Shown one piece after another: positions 17,732 to 26,874 of a DNA stretch of 64,000 nt. Position 1 is the first letter of the stretch; each line of letters begins with the position of its first letter. The notes below the pieces were generated by a model. It did no database searches and was not told where the DNA came from. It saw nothing but the letters and a program-made list of their open reading frames with translations. A program made the translations under genes and the position numbers. The stretch covers positions 248,001 to 312,000 of the forward strand of contig NZ_JALKCG010000001.1 of assembly GCF_023016525.1 (NCBI RefSeq), written 5' to 3'. Source of the DNA: Ancylobacter koreensis. Lineage in GTDB: Bacteria; Pseudomonadota; Alphaproteobacteria; Rhizobiales; Xanthobacteraceae.

Positions 17732-19556
17732 AGCGCGCCGCCTGTCCCTCATCCTCGCCGTCGCGCTGCTCGCGCTCGGCGCAATCTTCGCCGGCCCCTA
17801 TGTGCTCGACACCTATTCGGTGAACGTGCTCACCCGCTCGCTGCTCTACGCGGCGGTGGCGCTGACCGTCGACCTCCTATGGGGCTATCTGGGCATCCTC
17901 ACCTTCGGCCAGTCGGTGTTCTTCGCCTGCGGCGCCTATGCCGCCGGCCTCGTCTTCACCCATATGGACTTCAGCGAGGGCAACGCCGTTCTCGCGCTGG
18001 CACTCGGCGTCGGCGGCGCGCTGCTGGTGGCCGCCATCGTCGGCTGGCTCGCCTTCTGGCACGGCGCCTCGGCGCTCTATGCCTCGGTCATCACGCTGGT
18101 GCTGCCCATCGTGGCGACGCAGCTGCTCTATTCCGGCGGCACCTTCACCGGCTCGTCGAGCGGCCTCTCCGGCTTCATGAGTTTCGACCTCTCCATGGAG
18201 GCGTGGTTCTGGCTGGCGGGCAGCTTCCTCGTGGCGGTGACGACGCTCGCCTATATCGTGGTGCAAAGCGATGCCGGACGGCTGCTGGTCGCCGTGCGCG
18301 AGAACGAGCAGCGCTGCAAATATCTCGGCCTCGACACCTCGCGGCTGAAGATCCTCGTCTATCTCGCCTGCGCCGTGATCGGCGCGATCGCCGGCTACAT
18401 CTATGCCGGCTACGCGATGGTGGTGGCGCCCGAGCTCGCCGGCTTCGTCTTCGGCACCGAACTCGTCATCTGGACCGCGCTCGGCGGGCGCGGCACCTTG
18501 CTCGGGCCGGTGTTCGGCGCGCTGATCGTCGATTATGAGAGCGCCCAGCTCGCCGGCGACTATCCCTTCGTCTGGCAGCTCATCATCGGCACGCTGTTCG
18601 TGCTGGTTATCATCGCCTTCCCGCGCGGCCTGCTGCCGGTGCTGTTCGACATTCCGCGCAAGGCGCTCGGCCTTGTCCGCAAGCGCCCCGCCGCGCCGCC
18701 CGCCAGCGTCACCCTCTCGACGCTCGATGCCGCCGAGACGCAGGGCGAGGAGGTCGGCGACGACGGCCCGGCGCTCGCCGTGCACGGTGTCGCCCGGCGC
18801 TTCGGCAGCCTCAACGTGCTGGAGGCGATCGACTTCGAGGCCCGCGCGGGCGAACTCGTCAGCCTCGTCGGCCCGAACGGCGCCGGCAAGACCACGCTGA
18901 TGCGCTGCATTGCCGACGGCGCCGAGCGCTCGGCCGGCACCATCGTCATCAATGGCCACGATATCGGCCGCAAGCCGCCGGAAGCCTGCGTCGCCCTCGG
19001 CGTCGGCCGCAAGTTCCAGATGGCCAATGTGTTCGAGACCTTGACCGTCGCGCAGTGCCTGCAGATCGCCCGCGCCCGCCATGCCCGCCCCTCGTTGTGG
19101 CGCCGGGCGCGGGAACTGCCGCTGCCGGAAGCCGCGATGCACGTGCTGGCCACGACGGGGCTGGACCGGCAGCTTTCCACCCCCGCCCACCTGCTCTCGC
19201 ACGGCATGAAGCAGGCGCTGGAGCTTTCCATGGTGCTTGCGCTGGAACCGCGCGTGCTGCTGCTCGACGAGCCCACCGCCGGCCTGACCAAGACCGAGCG
19301 CATGCAGATCGGCGCCATCCTCATCGACCTGACGAAGAAGCAGGGCCTGTGCGTGCTGCTGGTCGAGCACGATCTCGATTTCGTGCGGGAGATTTCCTCG
19401 CGGGTCATCGTGCTGCATCAGGGCCGCATCGTGCTCGACGGCTCGGTGGAAGAGGTGGTCGCCTCCGAGCTGGTCAAGCAGGTCTATGCCGGTTCCGGCC
19501 ATGCCGGCATCGCGCATGAGAGCGGGCCCTCCACCGCGCAGGAGATGCCGGCATGA
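17724..19556 (+). CDS. Fused HAAT permease-ATPase (LivM-LivG)
   Basis: Single 610-residue polypeptide. The N-terminal ~315 residues are a LivM-type permease (multiple helices, signature GYLGILTFGQSVFFACGAYA). The C-terminal ~270 residues are a LivG-type ATPase. The ATPase has Walker A GPNGAGKTT (about residues 383-391), an atypical signature segment LSHGMKQALELS in place of LSGGQ, and Walker B VLLLDEPTAGLT. An acidic linker (TLDAAETQGEEVGDDG) joins them. The reading frame is uninterrupted through the junction, so the fusion looks real. GTG start, overlapping the upstream permease. ATGA overlap joins it to LivF. Confidence 0.93.
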   Translation: MTEARRLSLILAVALLALGAIFAGPYVLDTYSVNVLTRSLLYAAVALTVDLLWGYLGILTFGQSVFFACGAYAAGLVFTHMDFSEGNAVLALALGVGGALLVAAIVGWLAFWHGASALYASVITLVLPIVATQLLYSGGTFTGSSSGLSGFMSFDLSMEAWFWLAGSFLVAVTTLAYIVVQSDAGRLLVAVRENEQRCKYLGLDTSRLKILVYLACAVIGAIAGYIYAGYAMVVAPELAGFVFGTELVIWTALGGRGTLLGPVFGALIVDYESAQLAGDYPFVWQLIIGTLFVLVIIAFPRGLLPVLFDIPRKALGLVRKRPAAPPASVTLSTLDAAETQGEEVGDDGPALAVHGVARRFGSLNVLEAIDFEARAGELVSLVGPNGAGKTTLMRCIADGAERSAGTIVINGHDIGRKPPEACVALGVGRKFQMANVFETLTVAQCLQIARARHARPSLWRRARELPLPEAAMHVLATTGLDRQLSTPAHLLSHGMKQALELSMVLALEPRVLLLDEPTAGLTKTERMQIGAILIDLTKKQGLCVLLVEHDLDFVREISSRVIVLHQGRIVLDGSVEEVVASELVKQVYAGSGHAGIAHESGPSTAQEMPA

Positions 19557-20251
19557 ACGCGCTTGAGATCGACGGCCTCTCCAGCGGCTATGCCGGCGCC
19601 GTGGTGGTGCGCGAGGTGAGCCTTGCCCTCGCGCAGGGCGAGATCCTCGCCGTGCTCGGCAAGAACGGCATGGGCAAGTCGACGCTGCTGAAGGCAACCA
19701 TGGGCTTCCTGCCCAAAATGGCCGGCACCGTCGCCATCGCCGGCACCGAGGCGACGCGGCTCGCGCCCCACCGCGTGGCGCGGCTGGGCGTCGGCTATGT
19801 CGCGCAGGAGAAGGCGCTGTTCCAGGACCTGACCGTCGAGGAAAATCTCCGCCTCGCCGTGCGTCGGCCGGATTTCGAGGCGGCGTTGGCGGAGGTGGAG
19901 GCCTCCTTCCCCTTCCTGCTGCAACGGCTGAAGCAGCGCGCCGGCACGCTGTCGGGCGGCGAGCAGAAGATGCTGCTGATGGCGCGTTCGCTGGCGACCG
20001 GGGCGAAGCTGCTCATGGTCGACGAAATCACCGAGGGGCTGCAGCCCTCCGTCATCGACCGGCTCGCCGGCGTCATCCGCGCCTGCCGCGAGCGGCACGG
20101 CACGACGATGCTGCTGGTGGAGCAGCATCTGCCCTTCGCCCTCGCCGTCGCCGACCGCTGGGCGGTGCTCGACCGCGGCGAGATCGCCGAGACGGGCGCC
20201 TCCTCCGAACCCGACGCCCGCGCCCGCGTGCTGAAGCATCTGAGCGTGTAA
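19553..20251 (+). CDS. HAAT ABC transporter ATP-binding protein (LivF/UrtE type)
   Basis: Cytoplasmic ATPase of 232 residues, second nucleotide-binding subunit of the importer. It has Walker A GKNGMGKST (about residues 37-45), Q-loop YVAQEKALF, signature LSGGEQKM, Walker B LLMVDEITEGLQ and the H-loop in LLVEQHL. LivF/UrtE proteins share the EITEGLQP pattern. It overlaps the fused permease-ATPase gene by ATGA. Confidence 0.95.
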   Translation: MNALEIDGLSSGYAGAVVVREVSLALAQGEILAVLGKNGMGKSTLLKATMGFLPKMAGTVAIAGTEATRLAPHRVARLGVGYVAQEKALFQDLTVEENLRLAVRRPDFEAALAEVEASFPFLLQRLKQRAGTLSGGEQKMLLMARSLATGAKLLMVDEITEGLQPSVIDRLAGVIRACRERHGTTMLLVEQHLPFALAVADRWAVLDRGEIAETGASSEPDARARVLKHLSV

Positions 20252-20261
20252 GGAGCCGCGC

Positions 20262-20993
20262 GTGACCTTCTCCATCGTCGCCCGCTGCCCCCTCACCGGC
20301 CGCCTCGGCGTCGCGGTGGCCACCGCCGTGCCCGCGGTCGGCTCCATGTGCCCCTTCACCCGGGCGGGCACGGGGGCGGTCTCCACCCAGTCCTGGGTCA
20401 ACCCCTATCTCGCCCTCGGCGTGCTCGACCTCATCGCCGGCGGCGCGCGGGCACCGGAGGCGCTGGCCGCCGTTCTGGAGAAGGACGCCGCGCGCGAGTT
20501 GCGCCAGATCGGCGTCGTCGACGCGGCCGGACGGGCAAGCGCCTTCACCGGCGCGGAATGCACGCCGTGGTGCGGACAGGAGACCGGCGAAGGCTTCGCG
20601 GTGCAGGGCAACATGCTGACCGGGCCCGAGGTGATCGCCGTCATGGCGAGCGCCTTCCGCGCCTCGACCGGCGCCCCGCTCGACGAGCGGCTGATGCGCG
20701 CCATGGAGGCGGGAGACGCCGCCGGCGGCGACAAACGCGGGCGCCAGTCCGCCAGCCTGCGGATACAGGGCGCCGAGGATTATCCCGCGCTTGACCTGCG
20801 GGTCGACGAGCATCCCGCCCCGATCGCCGAGTTGCGCCGGGTGCTGGAGATCGCCCGGCTTCAGCTCGTGCCCTTCGTCGAGGGCATGCCGAAGCGCGAC
20901 GCGCCTCCCGGCCCGGCGCCGGAGTCGGTCACCGCCATGCTCGCGCTGTCCCCGCCGCAGCGGCCAGGCGGAGGCGGCAGCGCACCTGACTGA
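20262..20993 (+). CDS. DUF1028 family protein (Ntn-hydrolase-like)
   Basis: Cytosolic protein of 243 residues in the DUF1028 family, which has a predicted Ntn-hydrolase-like fold. The family start TFSIVARCPLTGRLGVAVAT and the stretch AVSTQSWVNPYL are visible. GTG start preceded by AGGAG, 10 nt after livF, so it belongs to the same operon. DUF1028 genes are often found with transport and amidohydrolase genes, and a peptidase or amidase role has been suggested but not settled. Here it could process the imported compound or the nitrilase product. Confidence 0.85.
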   Translation: MTFSIVARCPLTGRLGVAVATAVPAVGSMCPFTRAGTGAVSTQSWVNPYLALGVLDLIAGGARAPEALAAVLEKDAARELRQIGVVDAAGRASAFTGAECTPWCGQETGEGFAVQGNMLTGPEVIAVMASAFRASTGAPLDERLMRAMEAGDAAGGDKRGRQSASLRIQGAEDYPALDLRVDEHPAPIAELRRVLEIARLQLVPFVEGMPKRDAPPGPAPESVTAMLALSPPQRPGGGGSAPD

Positions 20994-21020
20994 GACGGGG
21001 CACCTTACGGAAGTGGCCGC

Positions 21021-21049
21021 TTGACAATAAGTGCATATGCACGTATCTG
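21021..21049 (+). promoter_or_regulatory. marR promoter with palindromic operator
   Basis: TTGACA (21021-21026), a 17-bp spacer and TATCTG (21044-21049) form a sigma70-type promoter just before marR. The spacer contains the perfect 12-bp palindrome GTGCATATGCAC (21031-21042). A repressor there would block the promoter, so autorepression by MarR is likely. A related palindrome precedes the efflux genes at 21544. Confidence 0.7.
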
Positions 21050-21055
21050 ACCGGC

Positions 21056-21508
21056 ATGAGTACCGATGAAGCCTCCCCGCTTTCGCTGTCCCATGTGGCG
21101 GCCAACTGCCTGTGCCGGCGCGTGCAGCACGCCAGCCGCAGCGTGGGCAAGCGCTTCGACGACGCGTTTCGCGGCACGGGGCTGAACAACTGGCAGTTCA
21201 CCATGCTGATGGCGCTGTCCTCGTCCTCCGCTCCGCGCACCATCGGCCAGGTCGCCGCCGAACTCGGCATGGACCGCACCACCACGACCAAGAACCTGGG
21301 TCCGCTGGAACGGCGCGGTCTGGTGGCGGTGCGCGCGGACGAGAAGGACGCCCGCGTGCGCCGCGTTGTGCTGACCCCCGAGGGCGCAAAGGTGCTCGGC
21401 GACGCGATGGCGCGCTGGCAGGCGGTGAACGACGAGGTCGCGGCCGGGCTGACGCCCGAGCAGCTCGCCACGCTGCGCGCCGCGCTCGACATCATCGCGC
21501 GGCTGTGA
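21056..21508 (+). CDS. MarR family transcriptional regulator
   Basis: Winged-helix repressor, 150 residues, normal for the family. The DNA-binding region is about residues 55-100 (TIGQVAAELGMDRTTTTKNLGPLERRGLV) with the wing DEKDARVRRVVLT, flanked by dimerisation helices. It probably senses a small aromatic or toxic compound and de-represses the RND efflux genes that begin 217 nt downstream, because both promoters carry related palindromes. The ligand is unknown. Confidence 0.92.
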   Translation: MSTDEASPLSLSHVAANCLCRRVQHASRSVGKRFDDAFRGTGLNNWQFTMLMALSSSSAPRTIGQVAAELGMDRTTTTKNLGPLERRGLVAVRADEKDARVRRVVLTPEGAKVLGDAMARWQAVNDEVAAGLTPEQLATLRAALDIIARL

Positions 21509-21543
21509 CGGGGACCGGGGCATGTCGACGGTTCTCCTTTCCC

Positions 21544-21567
21544 AGTTAGGTGGATATCCACTTAACT
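21544..21567. promoter_or_regulatory. Second MarR-type operator before the efflux operon
   Basis: A 24-bp dyad with core GTGGATATCCAC (21550-21561) and outer AGTTA/TAACT arms; only one symmetric position mismatches. The core has the same GTG-N-ATAT-N-CAC form as the marR operator. It lies 160-180 bp before the adaptor gene, which suggests a leader of some length or a promoter overlapping the site. Confidence 0.65.
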
Positions 21568-21725
21568 CACCTTCGCCGATACGGTGGCCCGCGGACATCG
21601 ACCAATGTTCGGCCATCGAGGGTCCGGCGGCCGGGAATGCCCCCTTCCGGTCGCCGGCCCGCCCCCTCTCCGCAGCCGCTTCTCAACCCCTTTCCCGCAG
21701 CCCTTTCCGCACCCGCGAGCCCGCC

Positions 21726-22856
21726 ATGCGACTGAAGACGCTCCTTCTCATCTCGGCGGCGGTTCTCGCGACGGGCGGCGCCGGCGTCGTCCTGTTCACC
21801 CGTGCCTCCGCCATCCCGGTCGCGCAGGCCGATCCGCGCCGCGAGCCGCCGCTGGTGCGCACCGTCGAGGTGCGGCCGGCCGGCGTGTCGGAGCGGGCCT
21901 TCACCGGCCTCGTCGCCGCGCGGGTGCAGAGCGATCTCGGCTTCCGCGTCCATGGCAAGGTCGTCCAGCGCCTTGTCGATGCCGGCGAGCGCGTGACTGC
22001 CGGACAGGTGCTGATGCGCATCGACCCGAGGGATCTCGACCTCGCCCGTGCCGCCCGCGACAACGCGGTGGCGGCCGCGCAGGCCCAGCTCGTTCAGGCC
22101 GAAGCCGACGAGGCGCGCTACAGCCGGCTGGTGGCGGATGGCTGGACGCCGAAGCAGCGCTACGAGCAGGCCCGCGCCGCCGCCGACACGGCGCGGGCGC
22201 AGCTGGACTCAGCCCGCGCGCAGGCGGAGGTCGCCCGCAACGAGAGCGCCTATGCCGAGCTTCACGCGGATGCCGACGGCACCGTGGTGGAGACGCTGGC
22301 CGAGCCGGGACAGGTGGTCGACGCCGGCCAGGTGGTGGTGCGCCTCGCCCATGCCGGGGCGCGCGAAGCCACCATCGACCTGCCGGAGACGGCGCGCCCG
22401 GCCATCGGCTCAGGCGCGCAGGCACGGGTCTACGGCATGGGCGAGGAGCGTTTCCCCGCCCGGCTGCGCCAGCTCTCTGATTCCGCCGACGCCGCCACCC
22501 GCACCTATGAGGCGCGTTACGTGCTGGACGGTGCGGCGGGCGAAGCCCCGCTTGGCGCCACCGTCACCGTCTGGGTACCTCAGACCACGGGCAGCGGCGC
22601 GGACGAGACAGAGGTGCCGCTCGGCGCCTTGCTCGACGATGGGCGCGCTACCGGAGTCTGGGTGGTCGATCCGGCGGCCTCCACCGTCGCCCGCCGGCCG
22701 GTCGCGATCCGTCGCATCGGCCAGGAGAGCGCCATCGTCACCGGGCTGGCACCGGGACTGCGGGTCGTCGCGCTCGGCGCCCATCTCCTGCACGAAGGTG
22801 ACGTTGTGCGGATGGGCGGAACGCCGGCCGGTACCGAACGGACGGCAGCGCAATGA
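21726..22856 (+). CDS. RND efflux periplasmic adaptor subunit (HlyD/AcrA family)
   Basis: Membrane-fusion protein of 376 residues. An N-terminal signal or anchor segment (LLLISAAVLATGGAGVVLF) is followed by a lipoyl half-motif (LGFRVHGKVVQRLVDAGERV), a coiled-coil hairpin (about residues 105-175, rich in Ala, Arg and Glu), the second lipoyl half, and beta-barrel and membrane-proximal domains. It bridges the RND pump to an outer-membrane channel in the periplasm. No TolC-like gene is nearby, so a shared channel is likely. The gene overlaps the pump gene by ATGA. Expression is probably controlled by the upstream MarR. Confidence 0.93.
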   Translation: MRLKTLLLISAAVLATGGAGVVLFTRASAIPVAQADPRREPPLVRTVEVRPAGVSERAFTGLVAARVQSDLGFRVHGKVVQRLVDAGERVTAGQVLMRIDPRDLDLARAARDNAVAAAQAQLVQAEADEARYSRLVADGWTPKQRYEQARAAADTARAQLDSARAQAEVARNESAYAELHADADGTVVETLAEPGQVVDAGQVVVRLAHAGAREATIDLPETARPAIGSGAQARVYGMGEERFPARLRQLSDSADAATRTYEARYVLDGAAGEAPLGATVTVWVPQTTGSGADETEVPLGALLDDGRATGVWVVDPAASTVARRPVAIRRIGQESAIVTGLAPGLRVVALGAHLLHEGDVVRMGGTPAGTERTAAQ

Positions 22857-25800
22857 ACGGCTTCAATCTCTCGGCGCTCGCCGTGCGCGAGCGCGCCGTC
22901 ACCCTTTTCTTCATCCTCGCCATCGCGGTGGCCGGTGCCTACGCCTTCGTGAAGCTCGGCCGCGCCGAGGATCCCACCTTCACCGTGAAGGTGCTCACCG
23001 TCACCGTCGCCTGGCCCGGCGCCACCGCGCCGGAGATGCAGGAACTCGTCACCGAGCCGCTGGAGAAGCGGCTTCAGGAGCTGCGCTGGTACGACCGGGT
23101 GGAAGCGCTGGTGCGGCCGGGCCTCGCCTTCCTCACCCTCACGCTGCGCGATTCCACGCCGCCCGAGGACGTCGCCGAGCAGTTCTATCAGGCCCGCAAG
23201 AAGCTCGGTGACGAGGCGCGCAACCTCCCCGCCGGCGCGCTCGGCCCCTTCATCAACGACGAATATTCCGACGTCACCTTCGCGCTCTACGCGCTGCGCG
23301 CGCCCGGCATGGCGCCGCGCCTGCTGGTGCGGCAGGCCGAGACGATCCGCCAGCAATTGCTGCATGTGCCGGGCGTCAACAAGGTCAACATACTGGGCGA
23401 GCGGCCCGAGCGCATTTTCGTCGAGTTCTCCTATCCCCGCCTCGTCACGCTCGGCATCAGCGCGCAGGACGTGTTCGCGGCGCTGGCGCGGCAGAACGCC
23501 GTCACCCCGGCCGGCTCCATCGACGCCGACGGTCCGCAGGTGATCGTGCGGCTGGAGGGGGCCTATGACGATCTCCAGAAGATCCGCGACACGCCGGTGG
23601 TTGCCGGCGGGCGCACGCTTCGCCTCGGCGACATCGCGGAGGTGGAACGCGGCTACGAGGACCCGCCGACCTTCCTGATCCGCAACGAGGGCGAGCCGGC
23701 GCTGGCGCTCGGCGTCGTCATGCGCACCGGCTGGAACGGGCTGGAACTCGGCCGGGCGCTGGAAGCGGAGACGGCGAAAGTCGCCGCCACGCTGCCGCTC
23801 GGCGTCTCGCTCACCAAGATCACCGACCAGGCGGTGAACATCGCCGAATCGGTCGACGAATTCATGCTGAAGTTCTTCATGGCGCTCGGCGTTGTGCTGC
23901 TGGTCAGCCTGCTGAGTCTGGGCTGGCGGGTCGGCATCGTGGTGGCCGCCGCCGTGCCGCTGACGCTGGCCGCCGTCTTCGTCATCATGCTGGCGACCGG
24001 GCGCTTCTTCGATCGCATCACGCTGGGCGCGCTGATCCTCGCGCTCGGCCTGCTGGTCGACGACGCCATCATCGCCATCGAGGTGATGGTGGTGAAGATG
24101 GAAGAGGGCATGGACCGCATAAAGGCGGCCGCCTATGCCTGGAGCCACACCGCCGCACCCATGCTGTCGGGCACGCTGGTCACGGTCATCGGCTTCATGC
24201 CGGTGGGCTTCGCCCGCTCCACCGCCGGCGAATATGCCGGCAACATTTTCTGGATCGTCGCCTTCGCGCTGGTCGTCTCGTGGTTCATAGCGGTCGCTTT
24301 CACGCCCTATCTCGGGGTGAAGCTGCTGCCCGACATCAAGCCGGTGGAGGGCGGACACCACGCCATTTACGCGACTTCAGGCTATCGCCGCCTGCGCGCG
24401 CTGATCTCCTGGGCGGTGCGCCGCAAATACATCGTCGCCGCCGCCGTGCTGCTGGTCTTCGCGGTCTCGGTCGTCGGCATGGGCGGGGTGCGCCAGCAGT
24501 TCTTCCCGGTCTCCGACCGGCCGGAAGTGCTGGTGGAGGTGCGCCTGCCGGAAGGCACCAGCATCGGCGTCACCCGGCAGGCGGTGGAAGAGGTGGAAGC
24601 CTGGCTGCGCGGCCAGCCGGAGGCGCAGATCGTCACCTCCTATGTCGGGCAGGGCGCGCCGCGCTTCTTCCTCGCCATGGCGCCGGAGCTGCCCGACCCG
24701 GCCTTCGCCAAGATCGTCATCCTGACCCCGGATTCGACGGCGCGCGAGGCGCTCAAGCTGCGCCTGCGCCAGGCCGTTGCCGAGGGGCTGGCCCCCGCCG
24801 CCTATGTCAGGGTCACGCAGCTCGTCTTCGGCCCCTACACGCCCTTCCCGGTAGAGTTCCGCCTGCGCGGGCCCGATCCCGACGTGCTGCGCGGCTTCGC
24901 CGACGAGGCGCTGGCAATCATGCGCGCCGACCCGAACACCCGGCAGGCCAACGAGGACTGGGGCCGCCGCGCGCCCGCGCTGCGCTTCGTACTCGATCAG
25001 GACCGGCTGCGGCTGATCGGCCTGTCGCCGGCGGAAGCCGCCCAGCAGCTGCAGTTCCTGCTCACCGGCATCACCCTCACGCAGGTGCGCGAGGACATCC
25101 GCACGGTGAACGTGGTCGGCCGCAGCTCCGGCGGCGAGCGGCTGGACCCGGCGCGGCTGTCCGACTTCACGCTGACCTCGCGCGACGGCAAACGCGTGCC
25201 GCTCGACCAGATCGGCCATACCGAAGTGCGCATGGAGGAGCCCATCCTCAAGCGCCGCGACCGGGTGCCGACCGTCACCGTGCGCGCCGACATCGCCGAC
25301 GGCCTGCAGCCGCCCGAGGTTTCGCGCGCGCTGATGACGGCCTTCCAGCCGCTGATCGCCCGCCTGCCGGAGGGCTACACGCTGGAGATGGCCGGCTCGA
25401 TCGAAGAGGCCGCAAAGGCGAATGTGGCGCTCGCCGCCGTGTTCCCGCTGATGCTGACGCTGATGCTGGCGGTGATCATGGTGCAGGTGCGCTCCTTCTC
25501 CGCCACCGCCATGGTGATGCTCACCGCGCCGCTCGGCCTGGTCGGTGCGGTGCCGACCCTGCTCATCTTCAATCAGCCCTTCGGCTTCAACGCCATACTC
25601 GGTCTGATCGGACTGGCGGGCATCTTGATGCGCAACACACTGATCCTGATCGGCCAGATCCACACCAACGAGGCGGAAGGGCTCGATCCCTACCACGCCG
25701 TGGTGGAGGCGACGGTGCAGCGGGCGCGGCCGGTCATCCTCACCGCGCTGGCGGCGGTGCTGGCCTTCATCCCGCTGACCCATTCCGTGTTCTGGGGTTC

Positions 25801-25963
25801 GCTGGCCTATACGCTGATCGGCGGCACCGCGCTGGGCACGGTGCTGATCCTCGTCTTCCTGCCGGCGCTCTACGCCATCTGGTTCCGGGTGAAGGCGCCA
25901 GCCCCCGCCGATGCCGCACCGGCGCCCGCCGCTTCGCACGCCGTGCCGGCCGCCCACGGCTAG
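22853..25963 (+). CDS. RND efflux transporter permease subunit
   Basis: Inner-membrane proton-driven exporter of the AcrB/HAE1-like class, 1036 residues: two sets of six helices and two large periplasmic loops. The helix-4 aspartate pair needed for proton relay is seen in LGLLVDDAIIAIEVMVVKME. Porter-domain features such as WPGATAPEMQELVTEPLEKR are typical of the HAE-1/CzcA-like branch with shorter N-terminal sequence. It works with the adaptor encoded upstream. Substrates probably are hydrophobic or amphipathic toxic compounds, but this cannot be read from sequence. It converges on the lysR gene with a gap of 12 bp. Confidence 0.94.
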   Translation: MNGFNLSALAVRERAVTLFFILAIAVAGAYAFVKLGRAEDPTFTVKVLTVTVAWPGATAPEMQELVTEPLEKRLQELRWYDRVEALVRPGLAFLTLTLRDSTPPEDVAEQFYQARKKLGDEARNLPAGALGPFINDEYSDVTFALYALRAPGMAPRLLVRQAETIRQQLLHVPGVNKVNILGERPERIFVEFSYPRLVTLGISAQDVFAALARQNAVTPAGSIDADGPQVIVRLEGAYDDLQKIRDTPVVAGGRTLRLGDIAEVERGYEDPPTFLIRNEGEPALALGVVMRTGWNGLELGRALEAETAKVAATLPLGVSLTKITDQAVNIAESVDEFMLKFFMALGVVLLVSLLSLGWRVGIVVAAAVPLTLAAVFVIMLATGRFFDRITLGALILALGLLVDDAIIAIEVMVVKMEEGMDRIKAAAYAWSHTAAPMLSGTLVTVIGFMPVGFARSTAGEYAGNIFWIVAFALVVSWFIAVAFTPYLGVKLLPDIKPVEGGHHAIYATSGYRRLRALISWAVRRKYIVAAAVLLVFAVSVVGMGGVRQQFFPVSDRPEVLVEVRLPEGTSIGVTRQAVEEVEAWLRGQPEAQIVTSYVGQGAPRFFLAMAPELPDPAFAKIVILTPDSTAREALKLRLRQAVAEGLAPAAYVRVTQLVFGPYTPFPVEFRLRGPDPDVLRGFADEALAIMRADPNTRQANEDWGRRAPALRFVLDQDRLRLIGLSPAEAAQQLQFLLTGITLTQVREDIRTVNVVGRSSGGERLDPARLSDFTLTSRDGKRVPLDQIGHTEVRMEEPILKRRDRVPTVTVRADIADGLQPPEVSRALMTAFQPLIARLPEGYTLEMAGSIEEAAKANVALAAVFPLMLTLMLAVIMVQVRSFSATAMVMLTAPLGLVGAVPTLLIFNQPFGFNAILGLIGLAGILMRNTLILIGQIHTNEAEGLDPYHAVVEATVQRARPVILTALAAVLAFIPLTHSVFWGSLAYTLIGGTALGTVLILVFLPALYAIWFRVKAPAPADAAPAPAASHAVPAAHG

Positions 25964-25975
25964 CGGGGCGGGCGT

Positions 25976-26872
25976 CTACGCCGGCGGCACCAGCACCCGG
26001 GCCGCCGCCGCGCGCACCGCCTTGGTGAGCCGGCTCAGCAGCGAGGCGTGCAGCCGGGCGACGGTCCAGTAGAGCGGCACCTCGACCCGCTGGCCGGGCG
26101 GCAGCTCGACAAGGCGGCCGGCGTCGAGATGAGGCTGCGCCATTGCGACGGGGTGCATGCCCCAGGCGAGGCCGGCCAGCGTCATGTCGAGGAAGCCGTG
26201 AGTCGAGGGCACCCAATGCACCGCGCCGGCCGGCTCGACACCATGTGCCGTGCCCGCCCAGCGCGACTGGAGGAAATCCCGCCGGTCGAAGCGCAGGAAG
26301 GGCGCGCGGCGCAGCGCCTCCGGCGTGACGCCCGTGGGGAAATGGCGCGTGATGAAATCGGATGCGGCGCAGGCGGCGTAGCGCAGCGCGCCGAGCGGCA
26401 CGGTCCGGCATCCCGGGACCGGCTCACGCTCGGCGGTCACGGCGGCGAGCACCTCCCCCGAGCGCAGCCGCGCGGCGGTATGCGCCTCGTCGTCGAGGGC
26501 GAGGTCGAGCGCGGCCTCACCCTCCCGGCCAAAGGCGGCGGCCGCCGCCGGAAACCAGGTGGCGAGGCTGTCAGCGTTCACCGCCACCGGCAGCGTCAGC
26601 CGCCCTTCTGCCGGGCCGAGGGCACCGCCGAGAGTGGGCAGGTCGTGCTCCAGCAGCCGCACCCGGTCGAGATGGGCACAGAGTGTGCGGCCGAGATCGG
26701 TTGCCGTGCAGGGCTGGCCGCGCACCACCAGCACCGCGCCGACGCGCTCCTCCAGCCCGCGCACGCGCTGGGAGACGGCGGAGGGCGTGATGCCGAGGGC
26801 GCTCGCGGCCCGCTCGAACGAGCCCTCCCGCACCACGGCGGCGACGGCGGACAGCGAAGGGTAATCCAGCAT
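25976..26872 (-). CDS. ArgP/LysG-type LysR family regulator
   Basis: LysR-type regulator, 298 residues, of the ArgP (IciA)/LysG subgroup. The N-terminal helix-turn-helix has the subgroup start MLDYPSLSAVAAVVREGSFE and ASALGITPSAVSQRVRGLEE; the rest is a two-lobe effector-binding domain. It is divergent from lysE with 73 bp between starts, the standard arrangement for controlling a basic-amino-acid exporter. The likely co-inducer is lysine or arginine. Confidence 0.92.
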   Translation of the reverse strand: MLDYPSLSAVAAVVREGSFERAASALGITPSAVSQRVRGLEERVGAVLVVRGQPCTATDLGRTLCAHLDRVRLLEHDLPTLGGALGPAEGRLTLPVAVNADSLATWFPAAAAAFGREGEAALDLALDDEAHTAARLRSGEVLAAVTAEREPVPGCRTVPLGALRYAACAASDFITRHFPTGVTPEALRRAPFLRFDRRDFLQSRWAGTAHGVEPAGAVHWVPSTHGFLDMTLAGLAWGMHPVAMAQPHLDAGRLVELPPGQRVEVPLYWTVARLHASLLSRLTKAVRAAAARVLVPPA

Positions 26873-26874
26873 GG

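Noticed and set aside
15641-17752. 703-codon antisense open frame over the HAAT genes
   Set aside because: Shadow of binding protein and permease genes; no motif.
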